Below, piece by piece: positions 34,870-49,800 of a stretch of 64,000 bases of DNA. The stretch comes from Gordionus sp. m RMFG-2023 (Eukaryota; Nematomorpha; Gordioida; Chordodea; Parachordodidae): NCBI RefSeq assembly GCF_954871325.1, contig NC_088776.1, positions 10,664,052-10,728,051 of the forward strand, read 5' to 3'. Positions within the stretch are counted from its first letter, which is position 1; the number at the start of each line of letters is the position of its first letter. The translations under genes and the position numbers were made by a program. Under the pieces are notes generated by a model that worked only from the letters and a program-made list of their open reading frames with translations, was not told the DNA's origin and ran no database searches.

Positions 34870-37800
34870 CTACGCCATTACATCGGGCGACATACCATGG
34901 CCATTTTCAACTATCCCATTCCTAGACGACGATGGTATGCCAGAGAGAGGGATATTTTCTTCATCGGTAGGGGTATACGGAACATCTACTACCCTCAGTA
35001 TTTTACTGTTACCATTGCCGTTTAGGCTTATTCCATTAGTATCAACTTTACCCGTCGTCGCTTTATTCTTTAAAATCGATTCATTGTTATTTTCATTTCC
35101 GGCCATTCTATGGTGTTCGTGGGGTAGATATGGCGATGGTGGAGTAGGATTAAATTTGTGGAAATTCAAGGGAGGTCTTATGGGCAGAGATAATTTTTGT
35201 TTAGCCAAGTTGGTTGAGGGGTCAAAATCCGTTGCCAGATTTTTAAGAGAACTATTAGGGTACACGTTAGTGGACAAAGAACGATATTTCTGGTAATCGG
35301 CTCGTTTGTTTTCGCTCATAGAAGCCCTACTAAGATATGGTACTTTAATGATGGTCGGGAGATGGGGAAAAGGGAAAGAAATTTTTTAAGTGTAAAACAT
35401 AGATGGTTGGTTTTATCAAAATTTATTTAATACAAGCAAAATATATAAAAAAATTACAATTCAAAAAATCATTTAACAACCGAAATGTAGCTGTCCTATT
35501 TGTTATTTCAAAGTAAATATATAATTTCGAGATAATATATTAATAAAAATTATCTGAAGATAAATTACTAATTGATATTAGAGATGTACCAGATATTAAA
35601 TTAGGCACCAGACCGGTTCCGAGAGGTCCGGCTGATTCTATGAAAATTACCGGTTTCTACATATTTTTAATTTTACAATAAGGATCTTTTAAAATTATAG
35701 GTTGATATTTATTTAATCACAAAAATATTTCAGATTGTTATAATTTCCTAATTTTTTTTTAAATGATGAAATAACAACATATTTCCAACCCCTCTCTATT
35801 ACATAATGTGTTGCGGATATTTTAAATTTGAATTCATTATTTATTAATTAGACAAAAAAACTTTATCTATTAAAAAATTTAATTTAATTTAATTTCAAAA
35901 ATAAAATTTATTAATAAAATGTCAGCAATAACAAAAAAAATAGGCCATCATTTTACTTCCCTGAATTTGCATTATTATTAAAATATTTTTTTATGAATCA
36001 ACCTCCCTACTTTAACACTATATACATCAAAGGTGGAGTGAATCCATCATAGTGATATCTGAACTCTGAATGATAAGAGGACTGATATCATGATCGGAAA
36101 AATATAGGATTCAACCTATGATGGAAAATCTGGATTCAATACATCTCTAATTATTAATACCAATATAAATACATCATATATAAATGAATATGATTTTTTT
36201 AAAAAAAGCATACTATATCCTAATCCTTGAATAAACAAGCGAAATGCTTCGGACACCTTATCGGGTCTTTCTTCCAAAACCATTCCTCCACAATTAGATA
36301 CCTTTAATCGTAAATATAAAAATTTGTGTTTTATATTCATGGACTTTTTCTCTTCTTTCTTCCAGCCCCTCCTTCCCCTTATTAGATTTCATTAACATAA
36401 TATTACTTTTTATTTCATTACAAAATTAGAATTTTGTTTTTGAATAAACCTTAAGCCAAGAAGAATCGTTAGGTTCAAGATTGGCATACAAAGCTTCGCT
36501 TTCCTCGATATGTGGGGATTCGCTACCGGCTATAATCATCACGGGGCAACTTCAAAAAAAAAATAAAGTCATTTGCTATTTATAAAATTATCTTCTTTTT
36601 TTTTTAAAAAAAAGAGTAATTGCGGGAAAGAGCAAAGATACAAAAACCAACCATGCAACAATTAATCAAAAATCCTAATATTATCATTTTAGCAAATTTT
36701 TTTTTCACCTAAAATTTTTGTTAGCCTTTTTAACATTAGTGTTAGTATTGCCATTTTGACTAATAGTAGAGGAATCGAGGCCGTAATTCAAATTTCTGCA
36801 TATACCCAAATCGGTTCTCCTACAAAAAAAATATATAAGAGTATAATAATAATAATATAAAATGATAGTTTACAATAATTATTTTTAGAAAAAAAATTAT
36901 AAACAAGATCGTTCTTTCCCGAAATTAAAATACAGTGTCATGGGGTCAGGTTAGCAAATAAATTCATAAATTTAAATCCTTTAAAACTGTAATCTAAATA
37001 AGAAGACTAGACATTAAAATTTCTATCCTATATAAAAATCGGGCATATGTTTAATATTAAGAACTCGTAAAACAAAATTAAGGAGTTAGAAAAAGGGATT
37101 TACATTTTCATGATAAAAAAAATTGAATTAATTTCACAAGGGTATCATCTCACAACTCGAATATTACCTAATATATGATTCTATAAAGGATGCTAAATTT
37201 AGGTTATTTATGTGATGAAGAAAGTAATCCTTGAAGGCGTTTATCAGATCGGAATTTTTATCGGGAGTTACCTTTAATATTAAAACATAAAATTAAAATA
37301 TAATTGCAAATAGAAGTTTCTATGATACAAGGTTCACAATCCCCCTACCCTCAAAAAAAAAAGATTCTACTAAAAAAACAACTTCTTACAGTCTTTTAAA
37401 AATAGTAAATGTGTTTTTTTATGGGAGAAGGGATTTCAACGGCATAGTAAGGTTGTGAAAAAGCACGATTCGGGTGGATTTTTAAAAATGTCCTGGTTAA
37501 GAATTTAACCAAAATGATATTATGTATTCCTCGAGAATTGGGATTTAGAAAATAGAAGTCCAAATCTTTTTGCCACCTATGAGAAATCTCCAGGCTTACA
37601 TAGTATTATTTTGGCGAAAATCGTGATTGGGTACTTTATTAGCAAATGCATAAATAACTTAAATCCAAATAAAATAAATTGTGATGGCCAAAAAAATGGG
37701 TTATCATATATTGGTCATTTCTCAGTCCCAGCTAATGAAGTGGGAACAGTGATTTTTATTCAAATATTTCTCCCTCAAACTGATTTGTGAAATGAGTATA

Positions 37801-40800
37801 ATAAAATGTTCACGATAATAATTAAAAATGGTATAAAATGTGAAATAAAATAAAACGACCTTCCCAAAATGATGCCAAATCAAATATTCGTGAGTGAAAT
37901 TGGTAAGAGAATTCTTCCTCAGGTAAAATGAGTTAAGCTTTTGATAACTCCATTCAGTCCATCCAGCGGCGTTACCATTGGCTTCCACCAGGAACAAGGC
38001 TTCCACTTTGTCCCCGTGTTTAAGCTAATTGAAAAAGAGTAATATTCATATTTAACTTTATAAACATATAAAATGATATTTTAACAATTTCAAATGCGAT
38101 ATTTCATAATGGTTTAAATTATAGACTAACTAATTTTTGCCGTTCCACAAACTATATAAATCAAGTAAAATAATTGTTCCATACCATAATAAATAACCAA
38201 TTCATAAAAATTTTCAAAAAAAATACTGGCCTAGAATTCAAATTTACGTTTTTAAAGAACTAAAAAAAAGATTTATTTATTAAATTGTATTAAATTTGAT
38301 CTAAATCAATCTTTTTAAAGCTCGTCCTGAGTTGAGTCGTTTAAAAACGCTCAAAAAAATATGCAATGTTAATAGATAGGCAACGAGTAAGGCAGATTTT
38401 TTTAAATAATGTAATAATAATATTTTTAAAAAAAGCTGTAGTTTCAATTTATTGATGATTAAGATTGTATGAAGTGTTTAAGTTTATCTTAATGTTGTTA
38501 AATTATGTAGACTCCATAATTTCAAATTTAGAGTCATAGCAAAGGCTTCTTGACCTCAAATAACTATTCAATAATATTAAACTAATCGGAATAAATAAAA
38601 CTTATTCTGAATCCTCAAAGTATAAGGTTATTTAAAAAAGTTAATATATTTTATAGAAACTAGGGTTTAAAATGCTTTTCAAAGTAAAAAAAATATTTAA
38701 AGATCTCGACCTCTGAAGATTTTTTTGAAAAGGCTCAAACAAGTTATTTTGACCAAATTTACCTAAAATCCTAAATCGAAATCTTTTATGAATAAATCAT
38801 TCATGATCACAAATTTAAAAAAAAAATGTATAAGCAATTTTGTGATTTTCAAAGATATTTTGCTCAAAAATTTTGGGAATAAAAAATCTTTGAATCTTTC
38901 TTCTAAAATCCAAAATTTTTAAATTAAGCTAATTTTTTAAAAAAGTGAAAACACAAAAATTCTTTAAAAGATTAAACATAGCCAAAAGGCTTGCTTTGGA
39001 CTAAGCTAAGACTGCAACAAAATTTATGGGGAAAACCACAGCTTATTCATGCTCCCCCCTCCTGTCTACACCTATGTTCAAAGTAAGGGCCTAAAATATC
39101 AATATAATGTGCCTCATATTTGAGTTTATAAATTAATGAATATTAAAAATTATTGTTTATTTTACATTTTTATCATTTTCCATTGTCCTAAATTTTATAA
39201 AATTAAATGAATATTAATTTTTGGCGCCATAATATCTTGCTACTAAAAATTCTTGCAATAATAAATTTTAAGAGGAAATCATATTATTGACATTAAAGGA
39301 GATCTTAATATATGGGGTCAAATCTGGCTCTTAAAAATACATTTTCGCCGATAAAAATTTATATATATATAAAATCACTAAATTATTACCGTGAAACGAC
39401 TCAGTATGTTAGCACCGGCTCCCACTCCAAATCCGATAAAACTTTTCAAACTTCGCGCAATATATTTTTTATAAAAGAAAAGTAAATGAATGCCATTATA
39501 TTAAATAATAAAGAAGAATAAAGGACTAATAACCATCATTTAGTGGTGTCAATCATATTTGTAAAATGCTATGTTTGGTAATAATTATGTAAACAACCGT
39601 AAGAATCTAATAAATTTTCGCTGGATGGTTCCCCTGGAATATTACCACGCTTTTATATGATATTCTTCCTAAGGCGGGTTTTGCCCTTAACGCCCACTAT
39701 TTTAAAAAATTACCAGATCGCCTACCCCTAGTTATTCTATTTACCCGGCCAACAGTTCATTTAGCTAAAGTTTTTGTTTAACACGCCCGCCCAATGTTTG
39801 AGAATAATTTTAACGGTTGGTTTGGCTCTATTTATTCTAACGTATTTTTACTCAAACTTATAATATATGTAATATTATAAAAAATATATATATATAATAT
39901 TGAATATAAAGATGTGTTATTCTCATTCCGGCTGAGGTATATTTAAAATTTACCCCAGCCCATTGTTTTAAAAATATTTTTTTTATCTTTTCACTCACCC
40001 ACTCAATGTTTAAAATCTTTTTAAAAAACTGGGGGGAGGGGCTAACACTGCCCACTGCAGACCTCTAATTCTTTGACCATGAAAATATTTAATTATTTTA
40101 TACATGAATAAAAACTAAAAAAACATCTGGCCCAATTTCCTTCCTTCCATTGATCATAAATGTCTCTTATGAATGTCAATATATAGTCCCCAAATGATGC
40201 CAAATATTTGTTTGATACTTATTTTAAGTTTGTAATTTTCAAGTGTTTTTTCTTAAATTTAAAATAATAATATTTATTTAACGAAATACATTTAAAAGCT
40301 AGAAAAAAAACGTAAATTATTTGTACAAGAGAAATTTCGAACAATTTTCAAGTTTAAAGAATGCTAATATTACATTAAATGAAATTTAAAATGCAAATAT
40401 TTGTCAAACAATTCTTTTAATAGTTCTTTTTTTTGCGAAAATTCAAAGGTCTGGATAAAAATAAAATTTAGGAGGAGAAAAGTAACCGAAAATTGTAATT
40501 ACCGTGATTATTGAATATCGAGATTTTTTTTAAAAAAAACATTTTAAAAAAATCGTTATTACCCGAAATACTTCATGATATCCAAAATCATCTCGGCCAA
40601 TTCGTCCATGGTAGGATACGCAAGGCTAAAAAAATATAAAGACATGTTATTGCGAATAGCCCTATTCAAATATGAATAACAAATTATTGTATTCGATTTT
40701 TATAAACGAATCGAATAGTTTACTATTTGTAGTTATACCTATCACGGATAGTAGATTAGTTGACTAATTCAACTCATTATTCGATTCGAATTCATTTTTC

Positions 40801-43800
40801 TAAATAGGGAATATTGTTACTATAAATCATGATATTTGTTATATATATAAACTTAAATTCCTCAGGGTTATCTTTCTTAACTTTTCACAACTCCAATATA
40901 ATTTCTTTTAAACGTTTCCCATTTTCCCTGCTTTTGTCCTTTAATATCTCTTAAAAATTTTAAAAAGATAAAAGCCATCAAAAAGCAATTCGCCATTCTT
41001 TTCTTTTTTTACTTAGGACTAATGGCACTCCATAATCCGTTGAAAATAGAGCTCCAATTTCCGCTATTTTCCGTAGATTTATTATTTAGACTTTTTCTGT
41101 CGTTGAAAACTTTGGAGTTATCAGTAAACGAGATTTTGTCCTCGTTTTTATTGGAATATAGTATGGTGGAATCGTTCGAATTGATTGTGTTGGAAGCGGA
41201 TTGATGAGGTGTCGATTCCAATTCGTCGAAAGATCTTTAGAGATTGTTTTATAGGAAAAAATAATATATTTGAGCTAATAAAAGTTATTTGACGATATTA
41301 ATAAAATATTATAAGCAACTATTTATAGGTAGGTCCGAGACTTAAGCTCTTAGGAGAAAAAAAAATAGCATGACGAGAAGATAGTCTGCTGAGAAAGGGT
41401 ATCGGATGTTAGTAAAAAATTGGTATATATTAAGCGTGTCCTATAAGAGGAATGAATGTGGTAGGTAGTGAGTATTATACTAACATGCTAGGTTTACGGC
41501 ATTTAAGAAATGCTAAAGGATAGCAAATCAAAAATTGAGCGTTTCCAAAATTTTAGTTACATATGGTCAGTTTTTACGTTAATATTTTAATTACTCGATC
41601 ATTTTCCAATTTTTATTTTATGAATAATATTTACTACTTTAATGGATTTTAAAATAATATTTTATTGAGTAAACACATTTGGGTCATTCCATGTCAAATC
41701 AATCACTTTTCGGCCGACCCCTTTCGATTTCGATAAAAATTCGTAGGCTGGTTATATATGTTCCCATTAGATTATAAGCAAAATTTTAGCGCATTAGAAA
41801 CTATATTAGCGGAGATATTCGGGGTTAAAGGTCCAACAAACGTCTTTTTTTGCTTTTTACTGATATTAAATAATTAGTTTTTAATTTAAAACTAAATATG
41901 ATCAAATATTGAATCTAATATCAATAGCTAAGTTAATAATTTATAATTATGGCTAAAACATCAAAATTGATTTTTGATAAAATATGTGTCATCTTATAGT
42001 CAGTTGAAAACTTGAAATTAATATTTCGAAATGTATATGATCTCCGATTTTTAATTTTTTTAAGAAATATTATCCGTTTACTATTTTTTTAATAATTTCT
42101 TCAACAATTAGCATGGCTGGATATTTATTTAAAAAAATATTGCGATTTTTATACTTTTAAAAAATAGATGGCGCTATATATAATAGTTTTCATATGTTAA
42201 AATACATTTTTTTTATTGATTAAAAATATTTTAATGTATATATATCATACTAAATCGATTACAATGTGCATTATATATATTTATTTGTAATTCAGATCAT
42301 AAATTTTTAAAATCTTCACAAATTTTACCTAATTAAGATAGTTTATAAATTAATTAAATCTTACTTTATCTAAAGGAATACAAAGCCTGGCTAGCTTGTG
42401 AGATTCTTCAGGAGATAATATATATGTTCGACTGGTGGGAGTAGAAGGATTGACCAGCGAGAGAATATGAGATTTAGGCAACACTAAAATATTATCTTTC
42501 AAAGGAAATTTAAATGAGGCTGAAGGTCCACGAGGGTGTAAAAATCGGATTTTTACTTCTTCATTTGTATAAATTTTATCGATTATATATCCTAACCACC
42601 ATTTATCATCATATACACATGTTATATATCCATTAATATTTTAAAATATAATTTTCTCATTTTAAAACGGAACTTGTTTTATATTATATTTTTTGGAATT
42701 AGAATATATTTTGGTTTTTAGTTTATTTTGATCAATGGGAATAATCCCGTGAATTTTTTGGGTCCCATGTATGGGCAGTGCAGAATTAAATCTTTTACGA
42801 AGGGCTAATTCCTCTTCGATATATTCTTGATTGGATACATATTCAAATTGAATATTAATATTTTCTTTAGCATAATTATATAATTCTAATGGGGTTAGGA
42901 TTTGATTTTTATTTGGCCTTTGAAGACTAGCTCTGGCAACTAATCTTTTGACAGTTTCTCCGATACCGTCACATGCATTTTTGCCGTGAGCAGTGACAAA
43001 GAAATGCCATTCGGCAGGAATATTAAAATCGTATTTATGAAGGCATATGTTCAGAAAATTTTTGCGATTCTTGTATTGAGACGCGGCTTCATCCGAAAAA
43101 TATATTATTTTTTCTGGTTTAGAATTAAATTTGGCTGTTAAGAATTTAATGAATTTTTTTTGATAAAGTTGGACTGCACTAGTATTATGGCTTAATGATT
43201 CGGACAAAATAACAAAATTTATATTTTTTAATTCTTCTCCAGATTTATAATATGCTACAAATGGATGTATAGTGGCCTGCACATTGTTCCAATGAAATCC
43301 CTGAACTTCATCTTGTAAAATAAGGGAATAATTTTCAGAATAATCTAGAATTGTTAAAAATTCCTCATCTTTTAAATTTTCTTTGGAATTCTTCAAAAAT
43401 AAACTTTGTGTTTAGCTATAAACGAGTGAATTCGATGAAACCATCAATGGACTTTATAATAGTTTCAAGATTTGCTCTATCCACCGTGATCCATTGTTTA
43501 AACGTGACATATTCTAAACGATTTCTCTGAAACAATTGGTATAATTGGCCCATAAGAGATTCTATACAAGGGCATTGATCACAATTTGTTAAATAACATT
43601 TTGGCTGAGATGGATTACAAATAATTTGCGCCAAAAGATTGTTATAAGAATTTATACAGTAATCTTCTCCTGCTGTAATTTCAGCTATTACATTTGTCAT
43701 TAATTTCACATTCTGATGAATGGCGCAGACACAAACAGTGTGTGTGTCATCCAACTAAAATTCAGTTTTTTGGTCTAAGTTCGGCAAATTTAGGGAATCC

Positions 43801-46800
43801 AATTGATATACTTGGGTATTCTTTCTTAAACATCTTGAATATTTCTTTAAGATTATTTAATATAAACCTTTGCTGATTCTTTCTCGCCTTTAACAGATAC
43901 ACAATCTTTTATTCCAGGCATGAGTCGGCTTATTTCATCAGAACTATAATTTTGTTATTTTTATTGCTTAAAAAAATTTTCAAAATCTTTGAAATTATCT
44001 TTATCTCTGGTTATTTTAATAATGTAAGATAATGACAATTTCATAACATTATTGGTCTTGATGAGTATGATTTAGTCTGGGGGGGGGAGGGTTGGGGGTA
44101 GGCCTAATAATTAATGTGATTTTCGATTTTTCCCTTAATAATTTTCCTGCACCCCTTTAATCCTGCTTTTTTGTTCGTGTGCTAGTCCGATTTTTTAATT
44201 ATTTTAATTTATATTGAAATATTAAAAAAATTATTAAAATTTTTTATCCTGCGAATATCTCAGGGGAATAAGGTTTACAAAGTTATATGATCGAATTTTA
44301 TGATATATTATACATTAAAATATTTATAATCAATAAAAAAAATGAATTTTAACATATTAAAACTATTATATATAGCGCCATCTATTTTTTTTAAAGTATA
44401 AAAATCGCAATATTTTTTTAAATAAATATCCAGCCATGCTAATTGTTAAAGAAATTATTAAAATAATATTAAACGGATAATATTTCTTAAAAAAATTAAA
44501 AATCGGAGATCATATACATTTCGAAATATTAATTTCAAATTTTCAACTGACCATAAGATGACCCATATTTAAAAAAAAATTATTTTTGATGTTTTCGCCA
44601 TAATTATCAATTATTAACTTAGCTATTGATATTAGATTCAATATTAGATCATAATTAGTTTTAAATTAAAAATTAATTATTTAACATCAGTAAAAAGGAA
44701 AAAAAGGCGTTTTTTGGACCTTTAACCCCGATTATCTCCGCTAATATAGTTGCTAATGCGCTAAAATTTTGTTTATAATCTAATGGAAACATATATAACC
44801 AGTCTACAACTTTTTATCAAAATTGAAAGAGGTCGGCCGAAAATCTTGATTTTTTTGCTCATTTGACATGGAATGACCCATATCCTTTGAAAAAAGGCTC
44901 GCTTAATTTAAAAAAAATATATATTGCCGCATCAAAACGCAAAAAGGTTAGAAGGCTGTATTATTGCCATATCGCCTAAGACATTGTAGCTTAAGGAGAC
45001 GGAAGAGAACCGAATTATGCAAGTAGATTTAGATAAGATTTTATATTAAATTAGAGCAGATGTAATTCAAGAAAACCATTTTGGCAGTATGCCTACATGA
45101 TAAAACCTACCAAGATTATGCTTGACAAGTAATAAGACAACTGATTATATAAAATAACACTATATAATATATATTTATAATTTTAAAAAACGTACTTTAC
45201 TTTGATAGTCTACAATCAATAAATAAATAAAAAAATCATTGATATTAAATAAAAATAAAAATATAATTTAAGTTTTATAAATTATATTACCCGTTCAAAG
45301 TGGGCGCTTGTTCCTCTTGACCAGGTGCGTCAATGTGATAAACGCAAAAATGTTTAGAAATGATGGACATATCATCGTAGGCGAAAAAATTCTGGAATTG
45401 AGAAACGTCTTCAAAAACATTTTTTTGTATTTTCACGAGAAAAATTGGATATTAAATTTTGAAAAAATCAAAAAAAAATCAAATAATTAGATAGATTTAA
45501 ATTTAAAACGATTTTCATTGGATGATAAAATAATCAGTAGGGCTGTGCCAATACTAAATATCGGATCGGCACCGATATTTGGCGTTTCCCAAAATATCGG
45601 ATCGGGCCGATACCTGTAAAAACCGATTTGATCTTTTTGCTTTACTTTTCTTTTTTGTTATTTTATGTTTATTTATTTATATTAGGCTGTGTCCTAAATA
45701 TCAAAAATTGCATAAAAATTATCTCGCGCAATTTGCGCGAATCTACCGAAAAAAATAATATAAGCTATTTTAAATGGTAAATTAAAATGTTGGCCTAAAT
45801 GATATTTTCGATTTTGCGCAAATCATGTGATTCTTAAAAATTATAAGATTCGTAAAACTTTAATCATTTTTTCCTTAAACTTTTGCGAATTGAGGGAATA
45901 AAAATGGCTAACGAATTTCAATTGATGATGCTATATCCAGAAAATCAGGTATAATTATAAATATATATAAATATTATTTTATATTTTAGGTTCAGGTGCT
46001 AATATTTTGAATAGCAAGCAACTCAAATTTATTGAGGATTATTATTGGCTAAAAGAAAATGTTGAAGATATTTGTAAGCATTCTGAAGCTAGTTTCAGTT
46101 TGAAACTATCTAAGGATTCTATTAATGATCAAACATCATCACATTCACAGGTATTATAACATGAAATTAGATCTATATAATAAACTATGTTTTAGAATGA
46201 TGAACCTAGTGCACAATATATCTTGAATGATATAGTTAATACATTTAGTCCTATAGACATGAATATGTCTGAAAATGAAATATTAGAAGTTAAATATTTA
46301 TTATATATTTTATTAATTTAATAATAGTTAAACAATTCTAATATTGAAAATGTTTATCCTTGTTCCTCTAAAAGGAAAAATTTTGAAAAATCTAAATCTA
46401 AAAGAATTAATAAAATTAAAAAATATGATACTGAGAAGATGGATATATTTAAAGGTAAATATTTATTATATTTAATAATAATTTATTTTTGAAATAGATT
46501 TTGCAAAAAAAATGTCATGATGATGATATTCATCATGTTCAGGCATTTTTTAAATCATTCCAAGCAACCTTTCATCTAATGACTGAAAAAGAAATATACC
46601 AAATGAAAATGAAATTTTTAGAAAATATATCTTTATATATGTAATCTTATATCTTTATTTTTAATACCATATTTATAATATGTTCATATTTTGTATATTT
46701 TTATAATAAAAATTATTATATTTAATGATTTATTAAAAAATGTAAATTTATTAAGCAGTCTTCCTCATTAAAATAATTAAATAACTTTATTCAATATAAT

Positions 46801-49800
46801 CAAAACAATACTGGACACAGCCTTAATAATATTTTCGAAATAATTTTTTTTTAAAATAATGCAAATGCGCAACACCCTATAAATTTTATTTCTTTTTTAA
46901 AATAGATTAGTATTTTAAAAGTTTTATAAATATAGAAAGGAACACCCAAAGTTTTATTTGTCTTTAGCCAATTTTATTATTTATACTTTAAATAAAAGAA
47001 TTTTTTTTAAATATGGTATCTGAATTATGGAAATATTTTACAAAAGACAAAGATAATTTTGCAAAATGCGTTATCTGCGGAATTCTAATTTAACGGGGAG
47101 GAAGAAAAATTCATTTAATACCACCAATATCCTTAAACTTTTTTTTAATTATTGTTGAAATAAAAAATTAAATTCATAATTCGATTTTTAGCATAAAAAA
47201 TATTGATTTCTTAATTATATTTAGTTCAAAGGGGGGTGGTAAAATCAATATAAATATCGGATTGGTATCGGATTAGGTATGAACCAATATGAAAATATCG
47301 GATCGGCACAGCCCTAATAATCAATATAGTATATCACGCCACCCGAACCCAAAAATATTATTTCACCATTGATTTTTGCTTTACATTTTCTTTACCAAGA
47401 TCTTTAAATTCTTCTAAAGCTAAAACACTCATAAATAAAATATTTATTGTATGAAAAATTATATACGTTTTCAAATCCGATGCAAAATTACTCCACAATG
47501 CTTCGCCATTGTAATATTTTCATCTTATTTTTATCTTTAATAATCAGAATATATTAATTTGTTTGAGTATTAAATGCCAATATTAAGAAGGATGGATGGC
47601 TATTTATGTTAGGCTGAATGTAAAACCTTATTTAAAAAAAGACTATTTGCCTAAATACCAATTCAAAAGGGGGGAAGAGCATTATGACTTAAAAAAAATC
47701 TATATGCTCTTTCTTCGCAACTAAGATCCCGTAACTGGAAAATGAGTCTCAATCAATCTATTTAATACGGATTATTTATTTTATTTTTATTAATTTTATT
47801 ATTTAAAAAGTTTAAATAGGGTAGAAGAAAGCAAAGGACGTATACACGAAAATAGGACATAAGATCAACAAGAAGATACGATTTATAGAGATCAAAATTT
47901 TTTTTTATAAAAATTCAAAATAGGGTGAGTGATAAAAACACAACAAAAAATCTTTCAGCGACACCGTTTACAAAGATCAATTAAGTTACTAATGCAATGG
48001 CATCTATTACGTGAGTCTGAATAGAACTTTCTTTTAAGAATAAAAATAAATAAATAAGGATATTCGGAATTCCTTAAGTATTAAAAATAAGAACACTTAG
48101 GTCACACCAAAAAAAGAACCGCCTAATAACAATTTCTCTGAATAAAATGCTATTTAAAAATGGTCGCAACCGCCTAAAAAATATTAATCGAATCCCACTA
48201 AACCCCACAATTTGGTGGATATATATATAACCACGAATTGATAGATTTCAAGCGATATTTGTTTGAATAAGATATAGATTTTCATATGAATTCCCCGTAA
48301 TGATGGTTAATTTTCTGCTTATTGTTTTTTAAAAAACGAGTCGCTTCTTCACCGAAGTTCTCTGGCGTGGTAGTAACAATCGGTAAATACTGTATATTTT
48401 CTAATGCAGCGCATTTACTATGCCCGGTTACCTCAAGCTTAAGACGTGAGCCATGATGAATTTTATTATCTAACGTGATAAGTCCATTGGTTCTAGTATA
48501 CTGGGAATGAAAGCAGGATAAGGCTTTTATGAATAAGGATAGATTTGTAATCAAAAATATTTTTTAACTAGGCTGTGAACCGAATTTGAGATATCACTCT
48601 CAACTTTATTAAAAGGGCAGTGAACCCATATTAGGGTTGAGATATTAAAAATTGTTTAATTAGACATTTCGAGACCTTACACCTCAAGGATAAAATCGAC
48701 CTGGGTTCAGACCCATTTCAATTGGTTCCGATCAGGTTCCTGTTATCAAAAGTTGAGTTTAGCCTATGTATTCACAGCCCTGATTAAGAGTGTCGGGCTT
48801 TGCTTGGCGATTTAATCAAGTCTTTTTATTCGAAAACATTTGCGATTTGATATTTTGAATCGAATTCTTTAAATTTCTTTAAAAGTCCTGTAAACCGGTT
48901 CACGTGGAATAAACTTCAAAATTTTTTTTTTAAACGGGCCAGGTTCGGAAATAATAATTCGGGTGGGGCATGTGTGCCAAAAAAAATTAAATTTAAAATC
49001 TAATATGTAACGCCTTTTCAGGTTATATACCGATTTCATGAGGTAATGAAATAAGGAAAAGTTGTTAATAAAGTTTGGGTCAAGTAAAATCGGGAGTTAG
49101 AGTCAGAGCCTTGATCATACTTAATCCCCCCTTTCCAATCAAGACATGAATTAAGATACTGTCACTGGGAAATTTTTGATAGTTTTGGTCTCTTTCCCCC
49201 AATCAAGACATGAATTAAGATACTGTCACTGGGAAATTTTTGGTAGTTTTGGTCTCTTTGTTAAGCCTATATGTGTGTGCATTTCAAAACAAAGGTAAAT
49301 TTATATTAGGATAAAATTAATTGACAAGATTTATATTATAAATAAAATCAATTATTGTATAAATACAACTATTAAACATAAATGATTAATTAGCAAATAA
49401 AATAAAAATATTCTTATCAAAAATATTATGTGTCAAGGTTAATATCGTGATGGTGAATATTATTATGTTGTATTTCCACCTAATAAAATAAACAGGTAGA
49501 AAATAATTATAGAATAAAATATCCCAAAATTTAAAATACATTTTTTAGCAAAATATTATATCGATTGAAAATATTTTTTAAAAAAGAAATTTATAGAAAG
49601 TTTAAACTAATCTTCCAATTTGAATCCTGTGATGTGAAACTAGGAATAAATTTACCGAATGATGTATTCATAGATTTACTTCGCTACGATTCGTGCTAAC
49701 TCTGAATGCAGTGTTATACATCAATTTAACAAAGTGAATTATAAATTACATCTTATAAATTATCGAGTGAGATTTTTTTTATGATGTTTTGTTTGGGAGT

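Larger units (their letters stand above)
45538..47315. mobile_element. hAT remnant in an NDRG intron, itself hit by a Harbinger-like element
   Basis: The ends are tagggctgtgcc and, inverted, tagggctgtgccgatcc. The flanking eight bases ataatcag and ataatcaa agree at seven positions. Both edges repeat the word aaatatcggatcgg. The right part holds a BED-finger start on the plus strand (MVSELWKYFTKDKDNFAKC, then VICG, 47013-47090), which meets a stop soon after. The central part is replaced by the nested element at 45685-46822. Confidence 0.75.

Noticed and set aside
34937-35296. Plus-strand open frame of 119 codons
   Set aside because: It lies antisense to the terminal NDRG exon, whose frame, splice site and homology are clear; it is a shadow frame.
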